Shown in pieces: positions 24,530-33,212 of a stretch of 35,098 bases of DNA (the first letter of the stretch is position 1; each line of letters opens with the position of its first letter). The notes beneath the pieces were generated by a model. That model did no database searches. It had not been told where the DNA came from and saw nothing but the letters and a program-made list of their open reading frames with translations. The DNA is from Ilumatobacter sp. (GTDB lineage Bacteria; Actinomycetota; Acidimicrobiia; Acidimicrobiales; Ilumatobacteraceae). The position numbers and the translations under genes are program-made. The stretch is from positions 1-35,098 of the forward strand of contig NZ_JASJCS010000064.1 of assembly GCF_030065885.1 (NCBI RefSeq), written 5' to 3'.

Positions 24530-26254
24530 TCAAACCACGTTGGTGATGGCGCCCTTCTCGGCGCCTTGGGCCAGCCTGGCGTACTTGGCCAGCACGCCGG
24601 TCGTGTAGCGGGGGTCCGGCGGGCCGGTCCAGTCGGTACGACGTCGTTCGAGCTCGTCGTCGTCGACCAGCAGATCCAGGGTCAGGGTCGGCACGTCGAT
24701 CTTGATGCGGTCGCCGTCCTTCACGAACGCGATCGGGCCACCGTCCACCGCCTCTGGGGCGACGTGGCCGATGCAGAAGCCCCACGTGCCGCCGGAGAAG
24801 CGGCCGTCGGTGATCAGCGCGCAGTCTGCGCCCCGGCCGGCACCCTTCAGCGCGCCGGTGATCGCCAGCATCTCGCGCATGCCCGGCCCGCCCTTCGGGC
24901 CCTCGTAGCGGATCACGATCACCGTGCCGGGCTCGATCTCACCGCCCATGACGGCAGCCATCGCGCCGTCCTCACCGTCGAACACACGGGCCGTGCCCTC
25001 GAACGAGCGCTGCTCCTTCGTCAGACCGGCGACCTTCACGACCGATCCGCTCGGGGCCAGCGAGCCGGTCAACACGTTGAGGCCGCCCTCCGGGTTGATC
25101 GGCGTCGACGCCGGGTAGACGACCGTGCCGTCGGGAGCGGGCGGGTCGATGTCGGCGAGGTTCTCGGCCATCGTCTTGCCGGTCACCGTGACCTCGTCGC
25201 CGTGCAGCATGCCCTCCTCGAGCAGATGCTTCAGCACGACGGGCACACCGCCGACCCGGTCGAGGTCGGTCATGTGGAACTTGCCGCCCGGCTTCATGTC
25301 GGCGAAGTGCGGCACCCGTGACGCGACCTTGTTGAAGTCGTCGAGGTCGAGCTCGACGCCGGCCTCGTTGGCGATCGCCAGCAGGTGGAGCACGGCGTTG
25401 GTCGACCCGCCGAGCGCGTTGGCGAGCGCCATCGCGTTCTCGAACGCGCCCTTCGTGAGGATGTCGTGCGGGCGGAGGCCGGCCCGCAACATCTCGACGA
25501 CCGCCTCGCCGGCGCGGCGGGCGTCGTCCTCGCGGCGACGGTCCACCGCGGGCGGCGACGCCGAGCCCGGCAACGACAGGCCGAGCGCCTCGCCGATCGA
25601 GCTCATCGTGTTGGCGGTGAACATGCCGCCACAGGCGCCCTCGCCGGGACAGGCGTGCTTCTCGATCGCGAAGAGCTCGTCCTCGGTGATCGTCCCCGCT
25701 GCGCAGGCCCCGATCGCCTCGAACACCGACGTGACATCGAGCGCCTTGCCGTTGAGGTAGCCGGGCAGCGTCGAGCCGTTGTAGACGAACACGCCGGGCA
25801 GGTCGAGGCGGGCGATCGCCATCATCATCCCTGGCATCGACTTGTCGCAGCCGCCGGTCGCAACCAGGCCGTCGAGTCGCTCGCCGTGCATCACCGTCTC
25901 GACCGAGTCGGCGATGATCTCCCGGCTGACGAGCGAGGCGTGCATGCCCTCGTGGCCCATCGAGATGCCGTCCGACACGGTGATCGTGCCGAACTCGAGT
26001 CCCACACCGCCGGCAGCTCGCACGCCCTCCTTGGCAGCTGCCGTCAGCCGGCGGAGCGACACGTTGCACGGCGTGATCTCGTTCCACGACGACGCGATGC
26101 CAACCTGCGGCTTGTCCCAGTCGTCCTCGCCGAGGCCGACCGCTCGCAGCATCGCCCGCGACGCCGCCTTCTGGATGCCGTCGGTGACGTCGCGCGACCG
26201 CGGCTTGATGTCGACGGGGGTGTCGGCCGAGGTGGAATCAGATGCACCGGTCAT
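24530..26254 (-). CDS. ilvD: Dihydroxy-acid dehydratase
   Basis: Dehydrates dihydroxy-isovalerate and dihydroxy-methylvalerate to the 2-keto acids, the third common step of branched-chain amino-acid synthesis. 574 residues, normal length. Three cysteines placed as iron-sulfur ligands are visible in [18 protein letters not shown] and [14 protein letters not shown], the pattern of [2Fe-2S]-type enzymes. Further signatures: [17 protein letters not shown] and [11 protein letters not shown]. The ATG at 26254 has a TACCCT -10 element 7 nt upstream. It is transcribed on its own, 17 kb from the attenuated ilvBNC operon. Confidence 0.97.
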   Translation of the reverse strand: MTGASDSTSADTPVDIKPRSRDVTDGIQKAASRAMLRAVGLGEDDWDKPQVGIASSWNEITPCNVSLRRLTAAAKEGVRAAGGVGLEFGTITVSDGISMGHEGMHASLVSREIIADSVETVMHGERLDGLVATGGCDKSMPGMMMAIARLDLPGVFVYNGSTLPGYLNGKALDVTSVFEAIGACAAGTITEDELFAIEKHACPGEGACGGMFTANTMSSIGEALGLSLPGSASPPAVDRRREDDARRAGEAVVEMLRAGLRPHDILTKGAFENAMALANALGGSTNAVLHLLAIANEAGVELDLDDFNKVASRVPHFADMKPGGKFHMTDLDRVGGVPVVLKHLLEEGMLHGDEVTVTGKTMAENLADIDPPAPDGTVVYPASTPINPEGGLNVLTGSLAPSGSVVKVAGLTKEQRSFEGTARVFDGEDGAMAAVMGGEIEPGTVIVIRYEGPKGGPGMREMLAITGALKGAGRGADCALITDGRFSGGTWGFCIGHVAPEAVDGGPIAFVKDGDRIKIDVPTLTLDLLVDDDELERRRTDWTGPPDPRYTTGVLAKYARLAQGAEKGAITNVV

Positions 26255-26261
26255 GGCCGTG

Positions 26262-26267
26262 AGGGTA
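26262..26267 (-). promoter_or_regulatory. Leaderless -10 element of ilvD
   Basis: TACCCT on the minus strand, 7 nt before the ATG at 26254. No attenuator-like leader is present here, unlike ilvBNC. Confidence 0.5.
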
Positions 26268-26321
26268 GTGCCACGCTGCGGAGGCGAACCTGGTGGGACG
26301 CGCACCCTCTTCGGTCATCGC

Positions 26322-26327
26322 TAACGT
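26322..26327 (+). promoter_or_regulatory. Possible leaderless -10 element of the LemA-linked operon
   Basis: TAACGT, 9 nt before the ATG at 26337; the spacing is at the long end of the set. Confidence 0.35.
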
Positions 26328-26336
26328 CGGCGCCGC

Positions 26337-27005
26337 ATGGCCTGGCTCACCCCCGTCGTCGTCGTGGCGTTCATCGCAGCGGCCCTGCTCGCCGCCCGGT
26401 ACGGCGCACAGCGCGAGCGCAAGCGCCGGCTGGCGGCCCAGGCGCGCGCACGATCGTTGGGGTACGAGATGGATCTCGACGACGGGAAGCCGCCACAGCT
26501 CGGCATGGCGCTGTTCGAGCTCGGCCGCTCGCAACGCGTCAGCTACCGCACGTGGCGCCACGACTCGCCCGACAGCGTCTTCCAGTACCAATACGTCACG
26601 GGCTCGGGCGACGATCAGAAGACCCATCGCCGGACCGCCGTGCTCGTCCACGTGCCGTTCGACGCTCCGCACCTGCGGATCGAACTCGAGGGCTTCTGGT
26701 CGACGGTCGGGCGGGCGGTCGGGATCCGCGACATCGAGATCGAGTCGGAGGCGTTCAACGATCGATACCGCGTGCGCAGCGACGACGAACGCTTCGCGAT
26801 CACCCTCCTCGACCACGAGATGATCGCCTGGATGCTGTCCCCGCATTCGGGTGGCGGCGAGGTGCGGTTCGAGTTCGCCGGCCGCTGGATGCTGTGCTGG
26901 GGCGACCGCATCGACGACGAGCACCTGATCCCGCTGCTGCAGTGGGCGCAGCACGCCCGGCTGAACCTGCCCGAGGTGTTGACCAGCCTCTACCCGCCGA
27001 CATGA
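26337..27005 (+). CDS. Membrane-anchored protein coupled to LemA
   Basis: 222 residues. One N-terminal transmembrane segment (about 3-21, PVVVVAFIAAALLAARYGA) is followed by a basic stretch (QRERKRRLAAQAR) that would stay in the cytoplasm. The soluble domain (about 45-215) has alternating strands: VSYRTWRHDS, VFQYQYVTGSGDD, VLVHVPFDAPHLRIE, FEFAGRWMLCWGD. This resembles the loosely defined DUF3137-type proteins that accompany LemA, but I cannot assign it firmly. The stop overlaps the lemA start by four bases (ATGA), which indicates coupled synthesis and probably a joint complex. Confidence 0.75.
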   Translation: MAWLTPVVVVAFIAAALLAARYGAQRERKRRLAAQARARSLGYEMDLDDGKPPQLGMALFELGRSQRVSYRTWRHDSPDSVFQYQYVTGSGDDQKTHRRTAVLVHVPFDAPHLRIELEGFWSTVGRAVGIRDIEIESEAFNDRYRVRSDDERFAITLLDHEMIAWMLSPHSGGGEVRFEFAGRWMLCWGDRIDDEHLIPLLQWAQHARLNLPEVLTSLYPPT

Positions 27006-27523
27006 ACACTGCGATCACCGTCGCCGTCGTGATCGTCGCCGTGCTCGCGGTCGGCTACCTGCTGTCCTACAACCGCTTCGTCTCGGAGCGTCAGGCGGTC
27101 GAGGACGCGTGGTCCACCATCGACGTCGAGCTCGAGCGGCGCCACCACCTCGTACCCCAGCTGGTCGAGTCGGTCCGGGCAGCCGCCGAGCACGAACGTG
27201 AGCTGCTCACCGAGGTGGCGCGCCGCAACGACGCCGCGATCGAGGCGCCACACACCCCGGCGGCAGCGAACACGTGGGAGCCGCCGCTCGTCGAGGGCGT
27301 CGCCGAGCTCGTCGCGCTCCGCGAGCGCTACCCGGCGCTCAACTCGCAGGCGAACTTCCTGCGGTTGCAGGGCGAGCTGGCGATCACCGAGGACCGCATC
27401 GCGGCGGCGCGCCGCTTCTACAACACCCGCGTCGAGAAGCTGAACCGTCGCGTCGAGGCGTTCCCCTCGTCGCTCGTCGCCGCCCGCCACGGCATCGAGC
27501 AGGCCGACTTCTTCGACGCCTGA
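27002..27523 (+). CDS. LemA family protein
   Basis: 173 residues. An N-terminal transmembrane segment (about 5-23) is followed by the LemA helical bundle: YNRFVSERQAVEDAWSTIDV, the signature L-x-x-R-x-x-L-V-P-Q-L-V-E-S-V, LRERYPALNSQANFLRLQ-x-E-L, then ITEDRIAAARRFYNTRVEKL and a terminal FPSSLVAARHG. LemA proteins are membrane-anchored with a long helical domain; their role is not firmly known, with links to envelope processes. The usual F-P-x-x-x-x-A end of the family is present. It is translationally coupled to the preceding membrane protein. Confidence 0.93.
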   Translation: MNTAITVAVVIVAVLAVGYLLSYNRFVSERQAVEDAWSTIDVELERRHHLVPQLVESVRAAAEHERELLTEVARRNDAAIEAPHTPAAANTWEPPLVEGVAELVALRERYPALNSQANFLRLQGELAITEDRIAAARRFYNTRVEKLNRRVEAFPSSLVAARHGIEQADFFDA

Positions 27524-27542
27524 TCGTGCCCGCCGACCGGCC

Positions 27543-27557
27543 GAGCCGGACCGGCTC
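27543..27557. terminator. Short perfect palindrome after lemA, weak terminator candidate
   Basis: GAGCCGG-A-CCGGCTC, 20 bp past the lemA stop, no T-run. A near-copy (GAGCCGGACGGGCTC, 27757-27771) flanks the other end of the tandem repeat before the convergent MFS gene. Confidence 0.4.
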
Positions 27558-27609
27558 CGCCTCCCGAGCTCACGGCCTCCGCAGCGCCACGGCTGCTACG
27601 ACGCTCGCC

Positions 27610-27756
27610 CGCCGGACACCACCATCCCACGACCCCGACCGTGCCCCGCCGACCGGCCCGCCAGACACCACCATCCCACCACTCCGACCGTGCCTCGCCG
27701 ACCGGCCCGCCAGACACCACCATCCACCCACTCCGACCGTGCTTCGCCGACCGGCC
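27610..27756. repeat. Three tandem copies of a 49-bp unit
   Basis: Units at 27610-27658, 27659-27707 and 27708-27756, each beginning CGCCRGACACCACCATCC and ending CGCCGACCGGCC; units 2 and 3 differ at only a few positions. A partial copy of the unit end also occurs at about 27528-27540, followed like the last unit by GAGCCGGAC. The array fills the space between convergent lemA and an MFS gene. There are no spacers, so it is not a CRISPR. Confidence 0.85.
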
Positions 27757-27782
27757 GAGCCGGACGGGCTCCGCCCGTTCCG

Positions 27783-29030
27783 TCAGGACGCGGTCGGCGC
27801 GAGGCCGCCAGCGGTGGCGGGCTCGGGCTCGGTCGGTGTCGCCACGACGAACCGCCACAGCACGACCAGGCCGATCACGGTCGCCACCGCACCACCGAAG
27901 AAGCCGGCCTGCTTCGAGAACACCTGCCCGACCGCACCGAGCACCAGGCCGCCGGCCACGCTGCCGACCTCGAAGAACATCGTGAACGAGCTGAGCGCAC
28001 TGGCCCGCTCGTGGTCGCCGACGCGGTTCACGACGTTCGCCATCAGCGACGGGTACATGAACGCCATGCCGGCCCCGATGCCCGCTGCGCCGAGCCAGAG
28101 CGCCCACGGCTCGGCGACCGAGCTGATCAGCACCAGAGACAGCGTCAGCGTCACGAGCGCGATGCTGACCGTCCGATGGGCGCCCAACCGTTCGGGCACC
28201 TTTGCAGCGAGCAGGCGTAGCGACAGGCTCACCGCGCTGTACACGAGGAACAGGCCGGCCGAGCCGGCCAGCCCGACCTCGCGGGAGTGGTCGGGGATGA
28301 ACGCGAAGTACACCGACAGCGCCGCGATGCCGGTGGCGAGCACGACGCCCGGCCAGAGCGCGGCTCGGTGGAAGAGCGGCGCCTTCGCTGCTGCGGGCGC
28401 GGCCGTCCGGTCGACGCGCCGCGGCACGCCGAGCACGGTGAACGCCGTGACGAGCGCGAACGCCGACCCGACGAGGAAAGTCGTCGCGAACCGGTCGTCG
28501 CCGAGCACCGCCTCACCGATGGTCGGGCCGATGCCGATGCCGCCGAACACGGCGACCGAGAAGTAGCTCGCGGCCTCGGCCCGCCGGTTGGCCGGCGAGA
28601 GGTCGGCGATCAGCGTCGAGGCGGCCACGAAGAGCGCCGCCTCGCCGAGCCCCATCACGGCCCGCAGCAGCAGGACGTGCCACAGCGCAGTCGCCAGCGC
28701 CGTCAGGGCACCGGCGGCCGCCGCCATCACGGCGCCCGCCATCATCAGCGCCCGACGGCCGAACCGGTCGGTCAACCGGCCGAGGAACGGCCGCGCGAAC
28801 ACCGCGGCCGCCGCGAACGACGCCACCGACAGGCCGACGCCGAACTCGCCGGCGCCGAGCTCTTCCTCGATGAAGCGCGGCACCGAGACGAGCACGATGC
28901 CGATGTAGAGGAAGAAGAAGAACGCGGTGACCGTCACCGAGAGGAACGGACCCGAGATCAGCCGCTCGCGGGGCGCGCCAGGACCCGGCCGTTCCGGGAG
29001 GGGGGTACGCGGGAGGCTCACCGACGCCAT
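27783..29030 (-). CDS. MFS transporter, possible exporter of the downstream-linked cluster
   Basis: 415 residues from ATG 29030, with about 12 hydrophobic segments. TM1 (about 29-48, VTVTAFFFFLYIGIVLVSV) is preceded by the Arg-containing RERLISGPFL. The MFS signature between TM2 and TM3 is G-R-L-T-D-R-F-G-R-R. Long drug-efflux-like features such as RAVMGLGEAALFVAAST point to an exporter, but the substrate is unknown. It lies 90 bp downstream of the transglutaminase gene on the same strand and could belong to that operon. In-frame starts further upstream (29060, 29087) add only low-complexity residues. Confidence 0.85.
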   Translation of the reverse strand: MASVSLPRTPLPERPGPGAPRERLISGPFLSVTVTAFFFFLYIGIVLVSVPRFIEEELGAGEFGVGLSVASFAAAAVFARPFLGRLTDRFGRRALMMAGAVMAAAAGALTALATALWHVLLLRAVMGLGEAALFVAASTLIADLSPANRRAEAASYFSVAVFGGIGIGPTIGEAVLGDDRFATTFLVGSAFALVTAFTVLGVPRRVDRTAAPAAAKAPLFHRAALWPGVVLATGIAALSVYFAFIPDHSREVGLAGSAGLFLVYSAVSLSLRLLAAKVPERLGAHRTVSIALVTLTLSLVLISSVAEPWALWLGAAGIGAGMAFMYPSLMANVVNRVGDHERASALSSFTMFFEVGSVAGGLVLGAVGQVFSKQAGFFGGAVATVIGLVVLWRFVVATPTEPEPATAGGLAPTAS

Positions 29031-29120
29031 GCTCGCCGCTGCAACGTGCGGCGCGGCCATCGGATTCCTCGCCGCGCCACATGTCACAGCCGGCGGGCCC
29101 GGGCCCGCGTACGCGCCTGG

Positions 29121-30005
29121 TCAGACCCGAGCGACGTCGACCGAGACCGTCAGCGTCTGCGCCGTCGACGGGCCGATCATCACGCCGCGCACCGGTGTGA
29201 CGTCGCCGTAGTCGCGGCCCCACGCCACCGTGACGTGGTCGTTGACCGGCAGGTGCCCGTTCGTCGGGTCGAAGTCGACCCATCCGGCCTCGGGCATCCA
29301 GACCGAACACCAGGCATGGGACGCATCGGCACCGACCAGGCGCTCCTCCCCCGGCGGCGGCACCGTCTCGATGTAGCCACTCACGTAGCGCGCCGCCAGC
29401 CCGACCGAACGGAGGCAGCCGATCGCGAGGTGAGCGAAGTCCTGGCACACCCCGCGGCGAGCGGCGAGCACGTCGACGAGGGGTGTCGAGAGGTCGGAGA
29501 AGTGCGGGTCGAACTCGAACGTGGTGAAGATGTTCGAGCACACCTCGGCGACCGCCTCGACGATCGGGCGGCCCGGCGTGAACGACGAGTCGGCGATGGC
29601 GTGGAGCGGCGCCCCGAGCGCCGCTGTGTCGATCAACGCCGAGTCGGCGCGGAAGGCGCCGACCTCCACAGCGAGGTCGCCCTCGAGGCCGTCGAGTCGC
29701 GCGACGACGCCTTCCCACGGCGTGTCGTCGTGCGGCATCGCCTGCTCGTCGAGCTCGACGACGCTCGTCGCCTCGACGGCGATGTCGTCGTGCGGCTCGT
29801 GCAAACCGAACTGGTTGACGAGGTTGCCGAACGGATCGAGGAACGAGTCCCACTCGGATGCCGGCGGGTCGAGGCGGACCTCGGACTCGACGACGCGCTG
29901 CCACCGCGTCGGGCGCGGCACCAGGCAGGCCACGGTGTACCCGTCGGTCATCGTGGCGCCGTACCGGTATTCGGTGCGATGGTTGACCCGGAACGTGCGC
30001 GTCAT
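29121..30005 (-). CDS. Transglutaminase-like cysteine peptidase/transferase
   Basis: 294 residues. An N-terminal beta domain (about 3-95) begins FRVNHRTEYRYGATMTDGY, typical of bacterial transglutaminase N-terminal regions. The core has the complete triad: Cys187 in RRGVCQDFAH, His230 in DASHAWCSVW and Asp246 in VDFDPTNG. Such proteins cleave or transfer amide bonds and are consistently found beside circularly permuted ATP-grasp and alpha-E genes, where they are predicted to remove or process the peptide made by the ligase. The ATG overlaps the upstream stop by four bases (ATGA). Predicted cytoplasmic: no signal peptide. Confidence 0.94.
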   Translation of the reverse strand: MTRTFRVNHRTEYRYGATMTDGYTVACLVPRPTRWQRVVESEVRLDPPASEWDSFLDPFGNLVNQFGLHEPHDDIAVEATSVVELDEQAMPHDDTPWEGVVARLDGLEGDLAVEVGAFRADSALIDTAALGAPLHAIADSSFTPGRPIVEAVAEVCSNIFTTFEFDPHFSDLSTPLVDVLAARRGVCQDFAHLAIGCLRSVGLAARYVSGYIETVPPPGEERLVGADASHAWCSVWMPEAGWVDFDPTNGHLPVNDHVTVAWGRDYGDVTPVRGVMIGPSTAQTLTVSVDVARV

Positions 30006-32290
30006 GCGTGCTCTCCCCCGGTCGGCCGCATGACGATCGGGTTGACCGGCGTGGAGAACCACCGGCTGACGACACGTGCGCCGGCGTCGACGAGGATCGC
30101 ACGCAGCTCGGCCACCATCTCGGGGAGCGGCCGATCGAGCGCAGCGCTCGCCCGCTCGGCCAACTCGCCCACCACCGGCCAGTCGCCGGCGTCGGCATGG
30201 GCGGTGAGCCGGTCGATCGACGCCGCCAGCGAACGCGGGTTGGCGCGGTCGTGCACGATGAGCGCGATCGCGGCACCGACCTCGACGTCGCTCCGGTACC
30301 GACGCCGGTAGGCGACCAGGCTCTCGCTCGCCGCCAGCAGCACCTCGACGGCCGCATCGTCGGGTGCGTCCGCGGACAGGTCGGCCGGCAGCACGAGCTC
30401 GCCGTCGGCGCCCGGCACGCCGAGCACGCCCTCGATGAGGTCGAGCACCACGAGGCAGCGCTCGAGCCGCCGACCAGCGTCGCCGATCAGCCAGGCCGGT
30501 CCCTGCACCGTGCTCTCCTGCCACAGGCCGGCGATGGCGCCGAAGTCCGCCACCAGCGAGTCGAGATCGTCGACGACGGTCCGGTGCCGTTGCAGCGTCG
30601 CACGACGCTCCGCGAGTCGGGCGAGCACGCGGCCGGTGGTCACCGAGAGGAACTCTCGCACGGTCGTCGCCTCGGTGAGCAACGAGCCCACCTCGCGAGC
30701 GACGGCATCACCCACGAGCGACAGCTCCTCTCGCACCGCGTCGACGCTCGGTGCCTCGGCGGGAGCGGGCTCGCCCTCGCGCCGGGCCCGGCGCGCCAGT
30801 CGGCACATCGTCGCCGCCCACGTACCACCGCCGAGCCCCGCAAGCCCCGGATCCTGCTCCATCCTCGACGCCACGACCCGCATCACGCGCGTCATCGCCT
30901 CGGCGCGCTCCGCGGCACGGTTCATCCAGTAGAGCGAGTCCGCGGCCCGGGTCGGCACCGACCGCCCGAAGTCGACCTGCGGCAGCCTCGGTCCGACGGT
31001 GGGAGCGACCGTGTGCCCGAGCACCCAGACGTCCTTGGCCGTGCACGCGGTCGGTCGCGCCGGGTCGTCGCCCGGCGCGACGACGCGGCCCGTGCCACCC
31101 GGCAGCACGACGACACCGCCGCCGTCGTGCACGGCGAACAGCCGCAGGACCACGCCGGCGTGGGCGAGGCCGGGGTCGACCGAGCCGGGCGCGAGCGGCG
31201 ACCCTGCGAGCGGCCGATCGGGACGGTCGAGCATCGGGAGGAGCTGCTCGAGAGGGCGGATGGCGTCGATCGCAGCGGCGACGAAGGGCCGGACGTCGGA
31301 GGACTCGACGACGCCCGCGCCGTGCGCGTTGGCCAGCGCGATGCCGCCGGCGCGCACGGCTTGCAGCAGACCGGGGACGCCCGCCGATCCCCGTGCGGCG
31401 ACGTCGAGCGGGTCGATCTCGGCATCCTCGAGCCGACGGAACAACACGTCGACCGGTTCGAGACCGTCGAGCGTGCGCAGCCAGACGCGTCGCTGCCTCA
31501 CCACGAGGTCGGCCCCCTCGACCAGGTTCACGCCGAGCTCGACCGCGAGATACGAGTGGTCGACGTACGAGGGATGATCGAGGCCGCCGGAGAACACCAC
31601 CGTCCGTGGGCTCGCAACGCCGGTGATCGCGGCGAGCGCGCGGCGCACCGAACCCGTGTACCGGGCGAGCGACGCCACGTCGGCCGCGGCCATGACATCC
31701 GGCAGCACCCTCGACGTGACCGACCGGTCGAGCAGCGCGTAGCCGAGCCCCGGCGGCGCGTCGGTGTGGTCGCGGACGACGTACCAGACGCCGTCGGTGC
31801 CGAGCGCCACGTCGACTGCGTAGGTCATCAGCCACCGGGCAGGGGATGCGCCGACGGCGTTGATGCGGTATCGGTCGGTACCGGCGAGCGCCTCGATCGG
31901 CACCGTCCGATCGCGAACGAGGCGGCGGTCGCCGTACAGGTCCGAGATCACGGCCTCGAGCGCCTCCATCCGTTCGGCGACGGCGAGCGACAGCCAGCGG
32001 AACGTGGCCGCGTCGAGCACCACCGGGATCGGGTCGAGCCGCCACGGCCGGCTCTCGACCGTCACGGGACGGCCGTCGGCGCGGACCGGCAGGTCGTGGA
32101 CCAGATGGCCGGCGCCCTCGGCCGCGAGCAGCCGGTCGGCCCGGAGCTGGCGGTCGGCGATCCGGGTGGGATCGAGCAGCCGCGGGGCGAGGCCGTCGGG
32201 AAGGTCGAGCGTCGTCGGTGCGCGGGTTGCTCGGCCACGGTCGACGGTCGCCGCCGACGTGCTCGTGCCGGACCTCGCGCGGTCAGACAT
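30002..32290 (-). CDS. Circularly permuted ATP-grasp / alpha-E fusion with a degenerate ATP-grasp
   Basis: 762 residues. The first ~440 match the circularly permuted type 2 ATP-grasp fold: VVLDAATFRWLSLAVAERM, VVRDHTDAPPGLGY (about 171-184), GVNLVEGADLVV and VDVLFRRLEDAEIDPLD. After GVPGLLQAVRAGGIALANAHG the family normally has a long segment with a K-P-A ATP-binding lysine and a V-A-Q/Q-E-x strand. Here about 30 Pro/Leu-rich residues (350-380) replace it, and the chain resumes at LRLFAVHDGGGVVVLPGG. Residues about 445-745 are an alpha-E helical domain (SLYWMNRAAERAEAM). The total is some 80-100 residues shorter than fusions I know of. It is probably a pseudo-ligase or scaffold (inference). 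It overlaps its neighbours by 8 and 4 bases. Confidence 0.9.
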   Translation of the reverse strand: MSDRARSGTSTSAATVDRGRATRAPTTLDLPDGLAPRLLDPTRIADRQLRADRLLAAEGAGHLVHDLPVRADGRPVTVESRPWRLDPIPVVLDAATFRWLSLAVAERMEALEAVISDLYGDRRLVRDRTVPIEALAGTDRYRINAVGASPARWLMTYAVDVALGTDGVWYVVRDHTDAPPGLGYALLDRSVTSRVLPDVMAAADVASLARYTGSVRRALAAITGVASPRTVVFSGGLDHPSYVDHSYLAVELGVNLVEGADLVVRQRRVWLRTLDGLEPVDVLFRRLEDAEIDPLDVAARGSAGVPGLLQAVRAGGIALANAHGAGVVESSDVRPFVAAAIDAIRPLEQLLPMLDRPDRPLAGSPLAPGSVDPGLAHAGVVLRLFAVHDGGGVVVLPGGTGRVVAPGDDPARPTACTAKDVWVLGHTVAPTVGPRLPQVDFGRSVPTRAADSLYWMNRAAERAEAMTRVMRVVASRMEQDPGLAGLGGGTWAATMCRLARRARREGEPAPAEAPSVDAVREELSLVGDAVAREVGSLLTEATTVREFLSVTTGRVLARLAERRATLQRHRTVVDDLDSLVADFGAIAGLWQESTVQGPAWLIGDAGRRLERCLVVLDLIEGVLGVPGADGELVLPADLSADAPDDAAVEVLLAASESLVAYRRRYRSDVEVGAAIALIVHDRANPRSLAASIDRLTAHADAGDWPVVGELAERASAALDRPLPEMVAELRAILVDAGARVVSRWFSTPVNPIVMRPTGGEHA

Positions 32291-33212
32291 CGACGTACCG
32301 CCCGACGATCGCGTCGTGGAGCCGAGCGATCGCGACCTGCACCTGGTCCATCGCCCGATCGAGCTCGGCCCCCTCGGTGTCGCGCGGATCGGAGACAGCC
32401 AGCGCCTCCTCTGCTTCGGTGAGCGCGACGATGACGTCCTGCGGCTCCGGCAGCGCGAGCAGCACGGTGCGGATGGCGTCGAAGCACCCCTGCACCGACC
32501 GCGGGAACGCCGAGTAGCCGAGCAGGAAGCGGACCACCGCGATGCCGTCGATCGGCCCGTGGGTGGCCCGCTGGTACATCTGGAGCGCGGAGACCGATCG
32601 GAGCACGCTCATCCAGCGCACTTCGTCGGCGACCAGCGCCTCGCGGTCGGTCTCGCTGAGAATGCCGGCGGCGGCGACACCGAGCACCCGCGTCGTCATG
32701 TCGGCCCGCTCGACCAGGCGTCCGAGCCGGAACATGCGGTACGGGTTGGCCCTGGTCATCGTCGACTCGAGGACGCCGTCGAGTCGACGGCTCGTCTCGA
32801 TGACGCGCACGAGGAACCGGTCGCGGAGCTGGCGCTCGACCGCGGGTCCCGCCGTCGCGTCGACGTACTGCGACAGCTGGTTCACCGACTGCCAGGCCTC
32901 GCGCGGCAGGACCTCGCGCGTGGTCCTCAGGTTCTCGCGCGCCGAGGTGACCGCGCTGCGCACGCTGCTCGGGTTGGCGCGATCGGCGATCAGGTGCCGG
33001 AGCACGGTGCGCTCGCCCTCGGGATCGTCCTCGGGGATCGGCAGCTCGACGTTCGAGCCGGCGATGACCGCGAGGGGTTCCCAGCGCAACACGCTCGGCG
33101 AGTCGACCACGAGGTCGTTGTACGCCCGCACGATCCGCGCCGTGTCCTCGGCCCGTTCGGTGTAGCGCGCTCCCCAGTAGAGGCGGTCGGCGGTCCGGGC
33201 GAGCAGTGCCAT
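32283..33212 (-). CDS. Alpha-E domain protein
   Basis: 309 residues, all-helical alpha-E domain. The start LLARTADRLYWGARYTERAEDTAR is the family signature (L-x-R-x-A-x-x-L-Y-W-x-x-R-Y-x-E-R-A-E). It is repeated in weaker form at about 195 as MFRLGRLVERADMTTRVL, reflecting the internal duplication typical of the family. Alpha-E proteins occur only with circularly permuted ATP-grasp enzymes and probably serve as subunits or acceptors; biochemistry is lacking. The ATG at 33212 shares a base with the upstream stop (TGATG) and its own stop overlaps the next gene by 8 bases. The frame extends upstream, but with no homology. Confidence 0.93.
   Translation of the reverse strand: MALLARTADRLYWGARYTERAEDTARIVRAYNDLVVDSPSVLRWEPLAVIAGSNVELPIPEDDPEGERTVLRHLIADRANPSSVRSAVTSARENLRTTREVLPREAWQSVNQLSQYVDATAGPAVERQLRDRFLVRVIETSRRLDGVLESTMTRANPYRMFRLGRLVERADMTTRVLGVAAAGILSETDREALVADEVRWMSVLRSVSALQMYQRATHGPIDGIAVVRFLLGYSAFPRSVQGCFDAIRTVLLALPEPQDVIVALTEAEEALAVSDPRDTEGAELDRAMDQVQVAIARLHDAIVGRYVDV

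Noticed and set aside
25385-27523. 712-codon plus-strand frame ending with lemA
   Set aside because: Only the last 173 codons are LemA; the rest is antisense to ilvD and out of frame with the 26337 gene.
27610-27756. CRISPR array
   Set aside because: The 49-bp units are directly adjacent with no unique spacers, and no cas gene is nearby.
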